Below, one piece after another: positions 26,194 through 34,514 of a DNA stretch of 64,000 nt (position 1 is its first letter; each line of letters begins with the position of its first letter). Source of the DNA: Paraflavitalea devenefica (lineage in GTDB: Bacteria; Bacteroidota; Bacteroidia; Chitinophagales; Chitinophagaceae); contig NZ_JAARML010000003.1 in the NCBI RefSeq assembly GCF_011759375.1, forward strand, positions 806,001 through 870,000, written 5' to 3'. The position numbers and the translations under genes were made by a program. Below the pieces are notes generated by a model. It searched no databases. It was not told where the DNA came from and saw only the letters and a program-made list of their open reading frames with translations.

Positions 26194-29070
26194 TTACGCT
26201 TCCGCCTCTGCATACGAGCTAACCGGCTCACAGGTGCAGATCAGGTTCCGGTCGCCATGGGTGTTATTCACACGGGCTACAGAAGGCCAGAATTTATTGG
26301 CGCGGATATACGCCAGCGGGAAGGCGGCTTGCTGACGTGTATAAGCGTGCTTCCACTCATCGGCAGTGATCACAAACTGTGTATGAGGAGCATGCTTGAG
26401 CGGATTATCTTTCTTGTCGGCCTTGCCTTCTTCAATTGCGCGGATCTCTTCCCGGATACTCAACAGGGCATCACAGAAACGGTCCAGTTCAGCCTTGTCT
26501 TCACTCTCCGTAGGCTCGATCATGATCGTGCCCGGTACGGGAAAGCTCATCGTAGGCGCATGGAAACCATAATCCATCAAACGCTTGGCCACATCTTCCG
26601 CTTCTATTTCAGCGCTCTTCTTGAAAGGACGCAGGTCTACAATAAATTCGTGGGCGCACTGGCCGTTATGATTGGTATACAGGATCTCGTATTCTTCCTG
26701 CAGCCTGGCGCGCATATAATTGGCATTGAGGATCGCATATTCAGTAGCCAGCTTTGTGCCTTCCTGGCCCAGCATACGGATATATCCATAGCTGATGAGC
26801 AGGATAGAAGCAGAGCCATACGGAGCCGCTGAAACAGCGCTTTTACTACCCAGTGAAACGTGTCCGGGCAGGTAAGGCGCCAGGTGTTGTTTCACACAGA
26901 TGGGCCCCATGCCGGGGCCGCCACCGCCATGCGGGATAGCGAATGTTTTGTGCAGGTTGAGGTGACAAACATCGGCACCGATAAGACCAGGAGCTGTCAG
27001 GCCTACCTGGGCATTCATATTCGCGCCATCCATATATACCTGTCCCCCATGCTGGTGGATAATATCCGTGATCTCTTTTACTGTTTCCTCGTATACGCCA
27101 TACGTGCTGGGGTAGGTGATCATTATACCGGAAAGCTCTTTACTGTATTGGGCCGCTTTTGCTTTCAGGTCTTCCACATCTATATAACCATTCTCCAGGG
27201 CTTTCACCACTACCACCTTCATGCCGGCCATTACAGCGCTGGCGGGGTTGGTACCGTGTGCGCTGATGGGTATCAGCATCACCTTACGGTGTCCTTCACC
27301 ACGGCTTTCATGGTAATCCCTGATCACCAGCAGGCCGGCATATTCACCCTGCGCGCCGCTGTTGGGTTGCAGGCTGCAGGCATCGAATGCGGTGATCTGG
27401 CAAAGATATTCGCCCAGTTCAGTGATGATCTGCTGGTAGCCTTGTGTCTGGTCGGCAGGGGCAAAGGGGTGGATCTTGCTCCAGTGTGCCCAGCTTAAGG
27501 GGATCATCTCACTGGCTGCATTCAGCTTCATCGTGCAGGAACCCAGGGAGATCATCGAAGTATTCAGGGAGAGGTCTTTATTTTCCAGTTGCTTAATATA
27601 GCGCATCATCTCCGTTTCGCTGTGGTGGGTGTTGAACACGGGATGTGTTAAGAAAGGAGAAGTACGTGTTAAACCGGTTGGCAGGTGATACAGGCCTGCA
27701 TCTTCGCTTACACTGAAGCCGGCCACATTGTGCTCATTGGGCTGGTCCAGCAGCAACAGGATATCCAGCACATCGCTCAGGGTAGTGCTTTCATCCAGGG
27801 AGATACCTACCAGGTTATTGCTATAATAACGGAAATTAATGCCGGCAGCTTCAGCTTTTACTTTGATGGCTGCACTGTCTTCCACTTTCAGGACGATCGT
27901 ATCAAAGAAATTATCGTGTAATATTTCATAACCTTCTGACTGCAGCTCTTCTGCCAGGGCATTGGTCAGTACGGTCACGCGTTTGGCGATATCTTTCAGG
28001 CCGGCCGGGCCATGGAATACGGCATACATGGCAGCCATATTGGCCAGCAGGGCCTGGGCCGTACAAATATTGGAAGTGGCTTTCTCCCGTTTAATATGTT
28101 GTTCCCTTGTTTGTAAGGCCATACGCAGGGCACGGTCGCCCTGGGCATCAATACTTACACCGATAATACGGCCGGGAATATTGCGCTTAAACTCATCTTT
28201 GGCGGCAAAGAAAGCAGCGTGCGGGCCACCAAAGCCCAAAGGCACGCCAAAACGCTGGGCCGAACCACAGGCTACATCAGCGCCCAGTTCACCGGGAGGG
28301 GTCAGCAGGGTAAGCGCCAGCAGATCGGTCGTCATCACCACATACGCTTCTGCTTCATGTACCTTATTAATAAAATTGCGGTAATCTTCAATAGCTCCCT
28401 TGTCATTGGGGTATTGTACCAGGGCGCCAAAATAGCTCTTGTCAAGGGTCGCTGTTTTATAATCGCCAAATACCACTTCAATGCCTACCGGCACTGCCCG
28501 GGTAACCAGTACATCCTTGGTTTGCGGGAACGTCTCTACGTCTACAAAGAACTTCGGCCGGGTAATATGATCATGGTCTCTGTTCAGCGTGTTGAAAAAC
28601 ATCGTCATCGCTTCAGCGGCGGCCGTGGCTTCATCCAGCAGGGAGGCATTCGTAAGGGGGAGGCCGGTCAGGTCGGCTACCATTGTTTGGAAATTCAGCA
28701 GACTTTCCAGGCGGCCCTGGGAGATCTCAGCCTGGTAAGGGGTATATTGGGTATACCAGCCTGGATTCTCAAATACATTGCGGAGGATAACGCTGGGAAC
28801 AATATTGTCATAATATCCCTGGCCAATATAGGTTTTGTAAGTCTTATTCTTCAGGGAAATATCTTTCAGTAATTGGAGGTATTCATGTTCGCTGATACTT
28901 GCCGGAATATTCAGCGCCTTATTCATGCGAATAGCCGGGGGGACTGTCTTATTTACCAGCGCTTCAAGGCTGGGTTCCCCGATTGTTTTCAACATTTGCC
29001 GGGTTTCGGATTCATGGGGGCCAATATGGCGATGGATAAATTCGGAGTTTTGCTTTTCAAACAGACTCAT
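26194..29070 (-). CDS. gcvP: Glycine dehydrogenase (aminomethyl-transferring), P protein
   Basis: 958 residues, the full single-chain length. It begins FEKQNSEFIHRHIGPHESE, the usual start of GcvP, and carries the N-terminal-half segments YTPYQAEISQGRLESLLNFQ and NASLLDEATAAAEAM. In the C-terminal half the PLP-lysine region reads DVCHLNLHKTFAIPHGGGGP. The enzyme decarboxylates glycine and passes the aminomethyl group to lipoyl-GcvH in the cytoplasmic glycine cleavage system. gcvH and gcvT are not in the window, so the system is dispersed. The upstream region has a -7 element and a possible structured leader, which suggests regulation of this single gene. Confidence 0.98.
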   Translation of the reverse strand: MSLFEKQNSEFIHRHIGPHESETRQMLKTIGEPSLEALVNKTVPPAIRMNKALNIPASISEHEYLQLLKDISLKNKTYKTYIGQGYYDNIVPSVILRNVFENPGWYTQYTPYQAEISQGRLESLLNFQTMVADLTGLPLTNASLLDEATAAAEAMTMFFNTLNRDHDHITRPKFFVDVETFPQTKDVLVTRAVPVGIEVVFGDYKTATLDKSYFGALVQYPNDKGAIEDYRNFINKVHEAEAYVVMTTDLLALTLLTPPGELGADVACGSAQRFGVPLGFGGPHAAFFAAKDEFKRNIPGRIIGVSIDAQGDRALRMALQTREQHIKREKATSNICTAQALLANMAAMYAVFHGPAGLKDIAKRVTVLTNALAEELQSEGYEILHDNFFDTIVLKVEDSAAIKVKAEAAGINFRYYSNNLVGISLDESTTLSDVLDILLLLDQPNEHNVAGFSVSEDAGLYHLPTGLTRTSPFLTHPVFNTHHSETEMMRYIKQLENKDLSLNTSMISLGSCTMKLNAASEMIPLSWAHWSKIHPFAPADQTQGYQQIITELGEYLCQITAFDACSLQPNSGAQGEYAGLLVIRDYHESRGEGHRKVMLIPISAHGTNPASAVMAGMKVVVVKALENGYIDVEDLKAKAAQYSKELSGIMITYPSTYGVYEETVKEITDIIHQHGGQVYMDGANMNAQVGLTAPGLIGADVCHLNLHKTFAIPHGGGGPGMGPICVKQHLAPYLPGHVSLGSKSAVSAAPYGSASILLISYGYIRMLGQEGTKLATEYAILNANYMRARLQEEYEILYTNHNGQCAHEFIVDLRPFKKSAEIEAEDVAKRLMDYGFHAPTMSFPVPGTIMIEPTESEDKAELDRFCDALLSIREEIRAIEEGKADKKDNPLKHAPHTQFVITADEWKHAYTRQQAAFPLAYIRANKFWPSVARVNNTHGDRNLICTCEPVSSYAEAEA

Positions 29071-29197
29071 ATATTGTATTAATTTCTAATTTCTGGTATT
29101 GGGGTTACCGCCCGGGAAGAAAAGAGGTGCAGGAAAAAGACTACCTCGGAATCGACCACAAACCTTTCGGTAACCCTTCTAAAAGGGTGCAAAGTTA
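29071..29197 (-). promoter_or_regulatory. gcvP promoter -7 box and candidate structured leader
   Basis: On the minus strand TAACTTTG (29190-29197) matches TAnnTTTG. The leader then carries a 9-bp dyad GGGTTACCG (29168-29176) / CGGTAACCC (29102-29110) enclosing 57 bases, with an inner GAGGT…ACCTC pair. A small hairpin ACCCTT-TTAG-AAGGGT (29174-29189 as the plus-strand span) overlaps the first arm, so the two folds exclude each other. It does not match the glycine riboswitch pattern as far as I can tell. Confidence 0.5.
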
Positions 29198-29276
29198 CTA
29201 CGATTAATCCACACGAACAGGTGTTTGTGAGAGACGTGCATTAAATGGGGAAAAACCGTTGGAAGACAGAGAAATA

Positions 29277-29437
29277 CAAGCTGCGAGCCATGAGCGGCGA
29301 GCTACGAGCTGGAAAGGCAGGCTGGTGTGGACAGTCTTAAGCGGATGTTTTGCAAAAGGACTTCGAGTTCAAAGCCTGAAGCCACCTGGCTACCCGGTTT
29401 TAGCTCGCAGCTCAAAGCTCGCGGCTTGCAGCTTTTA
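29277..29437. repeat. Imperfect inverted repeat of AGCT/GAGC words at a gene 3' end
   Basis: A 35-base arm from 29277 (acaagctgcgagcc … gagctacgagctgg) is matched in inverted orientation at about 29400-29437 (ttagctcgcagctc … cggcttgcagctt), with about 27 of 35 positions agreeing. The second arm runs into the coding end of the sterol-desaturase gene, encoding its last residues and stop. The loop between the arms holds no gene. Confidence 0.65.
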
Positions 29438-30362
29438 CCGCAATAGGATCTTCCTCCAGCTCACCAACTACACCTTCTTCCTCCTTCCGCATCTGCTCAC
29501 TCGTAAGGCGGCTGCCATCATGGCTCCAGCCCGGAGGACCGAAAACATAACCCCACTTCTCTTTCCAGCCAATATCGGAGCGGGAAACATCCTTGAAGAT
29601 ATTTTGCCATTCATGAAACACCACCGTTACGGGTGTTTCTTTCTCCACCGGTTTGCTGGTAAGCCCGTATTTAATGGGTTGATAGTGCTCCGCCGGTAAC
29701 TCGGCCTGGAAAGTGCCGAACAACTTATCCCAGATGATCAGGAACATGCCCATATTCTTATCCAGGTACTTCGCATTCGAAGCATGGTGCACGCGGTGGT
29801 GGGAGGGGGTAACCAGTACATGTTCCAGCCAACCCATCTTACGGATCAGTTCAGTATGTACAAAAATGCCCCAGATCTGGGTGGCTGAGTAGACGAAAAC
29901 AATATCTACCGGCGAAAAGCCCATCAGGGCCAGTGGTATAAAATAAATAAAGCGGTACAAGGGTTGAAACACGGAGGAGCGGAAGCCAACGGTAAAGTTC
30001 ATGTGCTCTGAAGAATGGTGGGTAACATGAACAGCCCAGAACAACCGTATCTCATGGTCAAAACGGTGCAGCCAGTAGTACACAAAATCTTCCAGCAATA
30101 CCAGCATAAACCAGTAAACCACTACATGACTGAATGAGAACAAATGGTGGCGGTAAAAATAATCCAGTATCAACAGGTATATGGCCCTGAACAGCAGGTC
30201 AATCGCGCTGTTCATCAGCATCAGGTAGCAGTTGATGGCAGTGTCTTTCCAGGAATACAACTTACGGTGACGGTAATTACTCAATAGCACTTCCAGCCCG
30301 ATAATGATCAGGTACACCGGTGTGCTGATAAGAATGAGTATTTGCTCCCGTAGCGAGTCCAT
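29412..30362 (-). CDS. Sterol desaturase/fatty-acid hydroxylase-family membrane protein (copy 1)
   Basis: From ATG 30362 (MDSLREQILILISTPVYLI) the product has 316 residues. Four or more hydrophobic segments surround the histidine cluster of the fatty-acid-hydroxylase superfamily: HRFDH, HVTHHSSEHMN and, later, HRVHHASN. These histidines bind a di-iron centre used to hydroxylate or desaturate lipids in the cytoplasmic membrane. The upstream ATG at 30407 would lie before the -7 box and is not preferred. The last residues (VKAASREL) are encoded by an intergenic repeat arm. It is a paralogue of the next gene on the same strand. The lipid substrate is unknown. Confidence 0.92.
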   Translation of the reverse strand: MDSLREQILILISTPVYLIIIGLEVLLSNYRHRKLYSWKDTAINCYLMLMNSAIDLLFRAIYLLILDYFYRHHLFSFSHVVVYWFMLVLLEDFVYYWLHRFDHEIRLFWAVHVTHHSSEHMNFTVGFRSSVFQPLYRFIYFIPLALMGFSPVDIVFVYSATQIWGIFVHTELIRKMGWLEHVLVTPSHHRVHHASNAKYLDKNMGMFLIIWDKLFGTFQAELPAEHYQPIKYGLTSKPVEKETPVTVVFHEWQNIFKDVSRSDIGWKEKWGYVFGPPGWSHDGSRLTSEQMRKEEEGVVGELEEDPIAVKAASREL

Positions 30363-30372
30363 ATGCAAGGAG

Positions 30373-30380
30373 CAAAAATA
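30373..30380 (-). promoter_or_regulatory. -7 element (TATTTTTG) very close to the start codon
   Basis: On the minus strand TATTTTTG ends 10 bases before the ATG at 30362, so the transcript would have almost no leader. It supports the shorter start of the desaturase gene. Confidence 0.45.
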
Positions 30381-30423
30381 AGCATCTGGCAGTAAATCAA
30401 TTGTCAAAAACTTGCTAACGGGC

Positions 30424-30461
30424 GCTACGAGGGCTTGTAGCGCTCTGCGAGGGCTTGTAGC
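30424..30461. repeat. Short direct repeat between the two desaturase genes
   Basis: CGAGGGCTTGTAGC occurs at 30428-30441 and again at 30448-30461, with GCTAC…GTAGC dyads around them. It fills the gap between the paralogous genes and resembles the other short-word repeats at gene 3' ends in this window. Confidence 0.6.
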
Positions 30462-30473
30462 CCCGCAGCCCTA

Positions 30474-31391
30474 TTACGTTGCCTCCGGCAACAGGGCGTC
30501 AGCCCTTTCCTGATTGCGCCTTAATTCATTACTCGTCTTACGGCTGCCATCATGGCTCCAGCCGGGAGGACCGAATACATACTGTAATTTCTGCTTCCAC
30601 GTAATACCGGGGCGACGCACATCTTTCCAGATGGCGCCCCATTCATGAAAAATAATAGCAGGGATCGTTTCCTTTGCCGGTGGGGTAGTGAGCCCATAAC
30701 GGATCGCTTCATATTGGGTGGCCGGCAACTCTTCCTGGAAGGTGCCAAACAATTTATCCCAGAGGATGAACACAGTGCCCATATTCCGGTCCAGGTACTT
30801 CACATTGGAAGCATGGTGAACGCGGTGGTGCGAGGGGGTTACAAAAATAGATTCCAGCCAGCCCAGTTTACGGACCTTTTCTGTATGGGTTAAAATGGCC
30901 CAGATTTCCCCGATGGAATACACCAGTAAAATATCGGCCGGCTGAAAACCCAGTAAGGCGATAGGTATAAAAAATGCAAAGCGGTACAGTGGTTCCAGTA
31001 CGCCCGCCCGGAAACCTACGGTGAAATTAAAATAAACAGAAGAATGGTGGTTCACATGTACCGCCCAGAAAAGCCGGCAGCTATGGCCCAGGCGGTGTAG
31101 CCAATAATGCATCAGGTCTACCAGCAGTAACAGGGCCAGCCAGTAAAAAAAAGAATGGGTAAGGGGGAAGAAACCGTAACTGAAAAAGAAAGTGAGCATG
31201 GCCAGGCTGATGCCCCGCATCACAACATCCATCCCGCCGGAAAATATACTGAGACAAAAATTATGGACCGTTTCACGCAGGTGATAACTGCGGGTATGAT
31301 GGATATTGCTTAAAATGATCTCTGCACCTATGATCAACACGTAGAGAGGTGTAGTGATCAACACCAGTAATTGCTCATAAAGTGTTCCCAT
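30474..31391 (-). CDS. Sterol desaturase/fatty-acid hydroxylase-family membrane protein (copy 2)
   Basis: From ATG 31391 (MGTLYEQLLVLITTPLYVLI) the product has 305 residues. It has the same layout as copy 1: hydrophobic segments and the histidine motifs HRLGHS, HVNHHSSVYFN and HRVHHASN. Long stretches match copy 1 nearly word for word (for example NMGTVFILWDKLFGTFQEELP against NMGMFLIIWDKLFGTFQAELP, and VFGPPGWSHDGSR in both), so the pair arose by tandem duplication. Both keep all visible iron ligands, so both are probably active, perhaps on different lipids. Confidence 0.92.
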   Translation of the reverse strand: MGTLYEQLLVLITTPLYVLIIGAEIILSNIHHTRSYHLRETVHNFCLSIFSGGMDVVMRGISLAMLTFFFSYGFFPLTHSFFYWLALLLLVDLMHYWLHRLGHSCRLFWAVHVNHHSSVYFNFTVGFRAGVLEPLYRFAFFIPIALLGFQPADILLVYSIGEIWAILTHTEKVRKLGWLESIFVTPSHHRVHHASNVKYLDRNMGTVFILWDKLFGTFQEELPATQYEAIRYGLTTPPAKETIPAIIFHEWGAIWKDVRRPGITWKQKLQYVFGPPGWSHDGSRKTSNELRRNQERADALLPEAT

Positions 31392-31534
31392 AATTCGGCA
31401 ATATCGCAAAAAAAGTACCATACAATCGGCTGTAGGTTCAGTAACTTGCAGGGAGATAAATGATTTTGATCAATTCTAATGTTGTTTTAATATCCGGGGG
31501 GCTTATAAAGGGCTCTCGTGGAATGATTTAGCTG

Positions 31535-32017
31535 ATGGATAAACCGGTACACGATAACTGGCAAAAAAAAGCGGCTGCTAACCAAAAGCAGTACAAACAA
31601 TGGCTGAAGCAGGCCGATAAAAACAAAGTGTTGAAACAATTGCCCGCTTTGCATGAAGAAGCTTTCAGCAAAGTAGATTGTTTACAATGCGCAGCCTGCT
31701 GTAAAAACTATTCTCCCCGTTTTAAAACGCCCGATATAAAACGTATCAGTAAACACCTGCGCATGAAAGAAAGTGTGTTCATTGATACCTACCTTCGCCT
31801 CGATGATGAAGGCGATTATGTGACGAAATCTGCGCCCTGCCCTTTCCTCGGGGCCGATAACTATTGCAGCATCTACGAAGAACGTCCCTCTGATTGCGCG
31901 CGTTTCCCCTATACAGATGAAGATGTATTACTGAAAAGGCCCAACCTTACTTTGAAAAACTCCAGCTTTTGTCCTGCTGTGTACTACGTAATGGAAAAGC
32001 TCTTGTCTATAAAATAA
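31535..32017 (+). CDS. YkgJ-family cysteine cluster protein
   Basis: 160 residues. The motif DCLQCAACCKNY near residue 50, with later cysteines in APCPFLGADNYCSIYEERPSDCARFP, is the CxxCxxCC…C…C…C pattern of the YkgJ/CxxCxxCC family (a putative zinc- or Fe-S-binding cluster). The N-terminal 45 residues are helical and charged. Function of the family is poorly defined. Located alone between the desaturase genes and the Kef-type antiporter. Confidence 0.9.
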   Translation: MDKPVHDNWQKKAAANQKQYKQWLKQADKNKVLKQLPALHEEAFSKVDCLQCAACCKNYSPRFKTPDIKRISKHLRMKESVFIDTYLRLDDEGDYVTKSAPCPFLGADNYCSIYEERPSDCARFPYTDEDVLLKRPNLTLKNSSFCPAVYYVMEKLLSIK

Positions 32018-32178
32018 TCCATATATGCAGGGCGGTAAAGTTTTTTTTCGTATTATTCAGCTATTGCAAGGCTGTTGTATGTTTTAATAGCGGACTATTA
32101 ATCGATAAATATTGAACATTAGAGATGTTTATTGGTTGTATTGCAATCGACACCCGATTAAAGACCATAAATTAACTG

Positions 32179-34404
32179 ATGTCGCATTCCAAACTCATAG
32201 AAGACCTTGCGTTGATATTGGCTATTGCCGGTGTAACCACTTTACTATTTAAAAAGTTGAAGCAACCGGTAGTATTGGGGTATATACTGGCCGGCTTGCT
32301 GGTAAGTCCTAACTTTTCCCTGCTTCCCAATGTGTCAGACCTGGAGGGAGTGAAAGACTGGGCTGAGATAGGTATTGTGTTCCTGCTTTTCAGCCTGGGC
32401 CTTGAGTTCAGTTTTAAAAAGCTGGTAAAAGTGGGCGGTATTGCCGGCATTACAGGCATTTTTGAAGTGAGTTGTATGATAGGCCTGGGATACCTCACCG
32501 GCCGGTTGATGGGTTGGCCAACGATGGACTGTATTTTCCTGGGTGGTATCATTGGGATCTCCTCTACCACTATTATCATCCGTGCTTTTGATGAGCTGGG
32601 CGTAAAAACACAGAAATTTGCAGGCGCTGTATTGGGCATATTGGTGGTAGAAGACCTGGTAGCCGTGTTACTGATGGTATTGTTGTCAACGATTGCCGTG
32701 AGCCAGACTTTTGCCGGTGGGGAGATGTTGCAATCTGTTATGAAATTGCTTTTCTTTCTTTGTTTATGGTTCCTCTCCGGTATTTTCCTGTTGCCCACTT
32801 TCTTTAAATGGGCAAAACGATTGATCAATGATGAAACCTTATTGGTCATATCGCTGGGCCTGTGCCTGTTGATGGTAGTGGTAGCTACCCGTACAGGGTT
32901 TTCAGCCCCGTTGGGCGCCTTTATCATGGGCTCCATCCTGGCAGAAACTACCCAGGCGGAAAAAATTGAACACATCGTAAAACCGGTAAAAGACCTGTTT
33001 GGCGCTATATTCTTTGTATCGGTAGGTTTGCTGATCGTTCCGGCCGACCTGGTGAAATATGCTATCCCGGTGGGGATACTTACTGTAGTGGTGATCCTGG
33101 GAAAAACGGTCAGTGTTACCATTGGTTCCTTAATATCCGGGCAGCCGTTGAAGCAATCGCTGCAGGTTGGCATGAGTTTGTCGCAGATTGGTGAGTTCTC
33201 CTTTATAATAGCCAAGCTGGGGTTGGCACTGAATGTTACCAGTGATTACCTCAACCCAGTGGCGGTAGGGGTTTCGGTCATTACTGCTTTCACTACGCCT
33301 TACATGATAAAGCTGGCAGATCCCATGTACCACTTCCTGGAAAAAAAATTGCCTTTAAAATGGCGCACCGCCATTAACCAGTACAGTACGGGCGCCCAAA
33401 CCATACAGGCAGAGAGCGACTGGAAGGTGGTGTTGCGATCATACCTCACTGTAATGCTCGTCAATGGAGTAATTTCTGTGGCCATCATTCTCTTGTCTGA
33501 ACGGCTTTTGCTCCCTTTAATACAAAATTATGCGAATAACGGAGCGGCTTCCGCCATCATTACCTGTTTTATTACCCTCATCGCAATAGCTCCTTTCCTG
33601 TGGGCCCTTGCCATCAGAAGGATCCATTCCTTTGCTTATGCCAATTTATGGTTGGATAAAAAATACAATCATGGTCCGCTGGTATTACTGGAAGTAGTGC
33701 GCAACCTGCTATTGATCGTACTGGTAGGCTTCCTGGTCGACAGGCTCTTCAGCGCTATGATCGCTGTATTGGCCGTATTGCCCGTCATAGTGGTGGTATT
33801 GCTCATATTTTCCAGGCGGTTGCAATCCTTTTATTCACGCATTGAAAAACGCTTCTTATCCAACCTCCATGAAAGGGAAAATACGGCAGCACAGGGTTCG
33901 CGCGATCTTTCTCCCTGGGATGCGCACCTGGCTTACTTTACCATTCCTGCTGAATCGCCGGTGATCGGACAAACACTCCTGCAACTGGAATGGCGCGAAC
34001 GGTATGGCGTAAATGTGGCTTCTGTAGAACGTGGTAAAAGGACTATCTATGCCCCTTCGCGTGATGTGATGATACATCCGCATGACAGGATAGCGGTGAT
34101 CGGTACGGATGTGCAATTGGAAACTTTCAGGATCGTCATAGAGGTGGAATCGGAGGAAGTTGACCCCACACCGCATAAAGATGATATTATCCTCAATAAA
34201 TTGATCGTAGATAATCATACCGATCTTCGCGGTAAATCCATCCGCGAGTCTGGCATCCGGGAAATAGCGCATGGCCTGGTAGTAGGCATTGAGCGGAATG
34301 GAGAACGTATCCTGAACCCCGATTCTGCCACCGTATTTGAGTGGGATGATGTGGTATGGGTGGTCGGTGAGCGCAGACTTATACAGAAGCTGGTGAAGGA
34401 GTAG
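32179..34404 (+). CDS. Kef-type CPA2 cation:proton antiporter with two TrkA-C domains
   Basis: 741 residues. Residues 1-~390 form the CPA2 exchanger core (VVLGYILAGLLVSPNF, GIVFLLFSLGLEFSFKKL, GGIIGISSTTIIIRAFDELG, ILVVEDLVAVLLMVLL, FFVSVGLLIVPADL). A second hydrophobic block (~410-560) follows. The C-terminus has two TrkA-C/RCK_C-like domains, about 580-650 and 670-740 (VIGQTLLQLEWRERYGVNVASVERG … DRIAVIGTDVQLETF, then LRGKSIRESGIREIAHGLVVGIERN … DVVWVVGERRLIQKLV). No TrkA-N NAD-binding domain is seen, so ligand control probably differs from E. coli KefC. It likely exchanges K+ or Na+ for H+ at the inner membrane. Confidence 0.93.
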   Translation: MSHSKLIEDLALILAIAGVTTLLFKKLKQPVVLGYILAGLLVSPNFSLLPNVSDLEGVKDWAEIGIVFLLFSLGLEFSFKKLVKVGGIAGITGIFEVSCMIGLGYLTGRLMGWPTMDCIFLGGIIGISSTTIIIRAFDELGVKTQKFAGAVLGILVVEDLVAVLLMVLLSTIAVSQTFAGGEMLQSVMKLLFFLCLWFLSGIFLLPTFFKWAKRLINDETLLVISLGLCLLMVVVATRTGFSAPLGAFIMGSILAETTQAEKIEHIVKPVKDLFGAIFFVSVGLLIVPADLVKYAIPVGILTVVVILGKTVSVTIGSLISGQPLKQSLQVGMSLSQIGEFSFIIAKLGLALNVTSDYLNPVAVGVSVITAFTTPYMIKLADPMYHFLEKKLPLKWRTAINQYSTGAQTIQAESDWKVVLRSYLTVMLVNGVISVAIILLSERLLLPLIQNYANNGAASAIITCFITLIAIAPFLWALAIRRIHSFAYANLWLDKKYNHGPLVLLEVVRNLLLIVLVGFLVDRLFSAMIAVLAVLPVIVVVLLIFSRRLQSFYSRIEKRFLSNLHERENTAAQGSRDLSPWDAHLAYFTIPAESPVIGQTLLQLEWRERYGVNVASVERGKRTIYAPSRDVMIHPHDRIAVIGTDVQLETFRIVIEVESEEVDPTPHKDDIILNKLIVDNHTDLRGKSIRESGIREIAHGLVVGIERNGERILNPDSATVFEWDDVVWVVGERRLIQKLVKE

Positions 34405-34437
34405 GCATCAAGGCAAAGAGGAGCAAGTGGTAAATGA

Positions 34438-34510
34438 CGAGTGGCAAGTGGTGCTGATTAGTTGGCGAGGTACACCAGAAGCCCACTAGCTACTTACCAC
34501 TTGCCACTCG
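34438..34510. terminator. Perfect 15-bp inverted repeat between convergent genes
   Basis: CGAGTGGCAAGTGGT (34438-34452) and its exact complement (34496-34510) enclose 43 bases. It lies between the Kef-type gene and the convergent MFS gene and probably ends transcription of both. Further half-matching words (gcaagtggtaaatgacg) precede it, so it has the same short-word build as other 3'-end repeats here. Confidence 0.75.
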
Positions 34511-34514
34511 CCTT

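Noticed and set aside
29071..29197. Glycine riboswitch before gcvP
   Set aside because: The conserved core of the glycine riboswitch as I know it was not found; the dyad is reported as an unclassified structure instead.
32172..33215. 347-residue minus-strand frame
   Set aside because: It is the antisense shadow of the Kef-type antiporter, rich in Pro/Ser/Arg/Asn with no domain; the sense protein is a clear family member.
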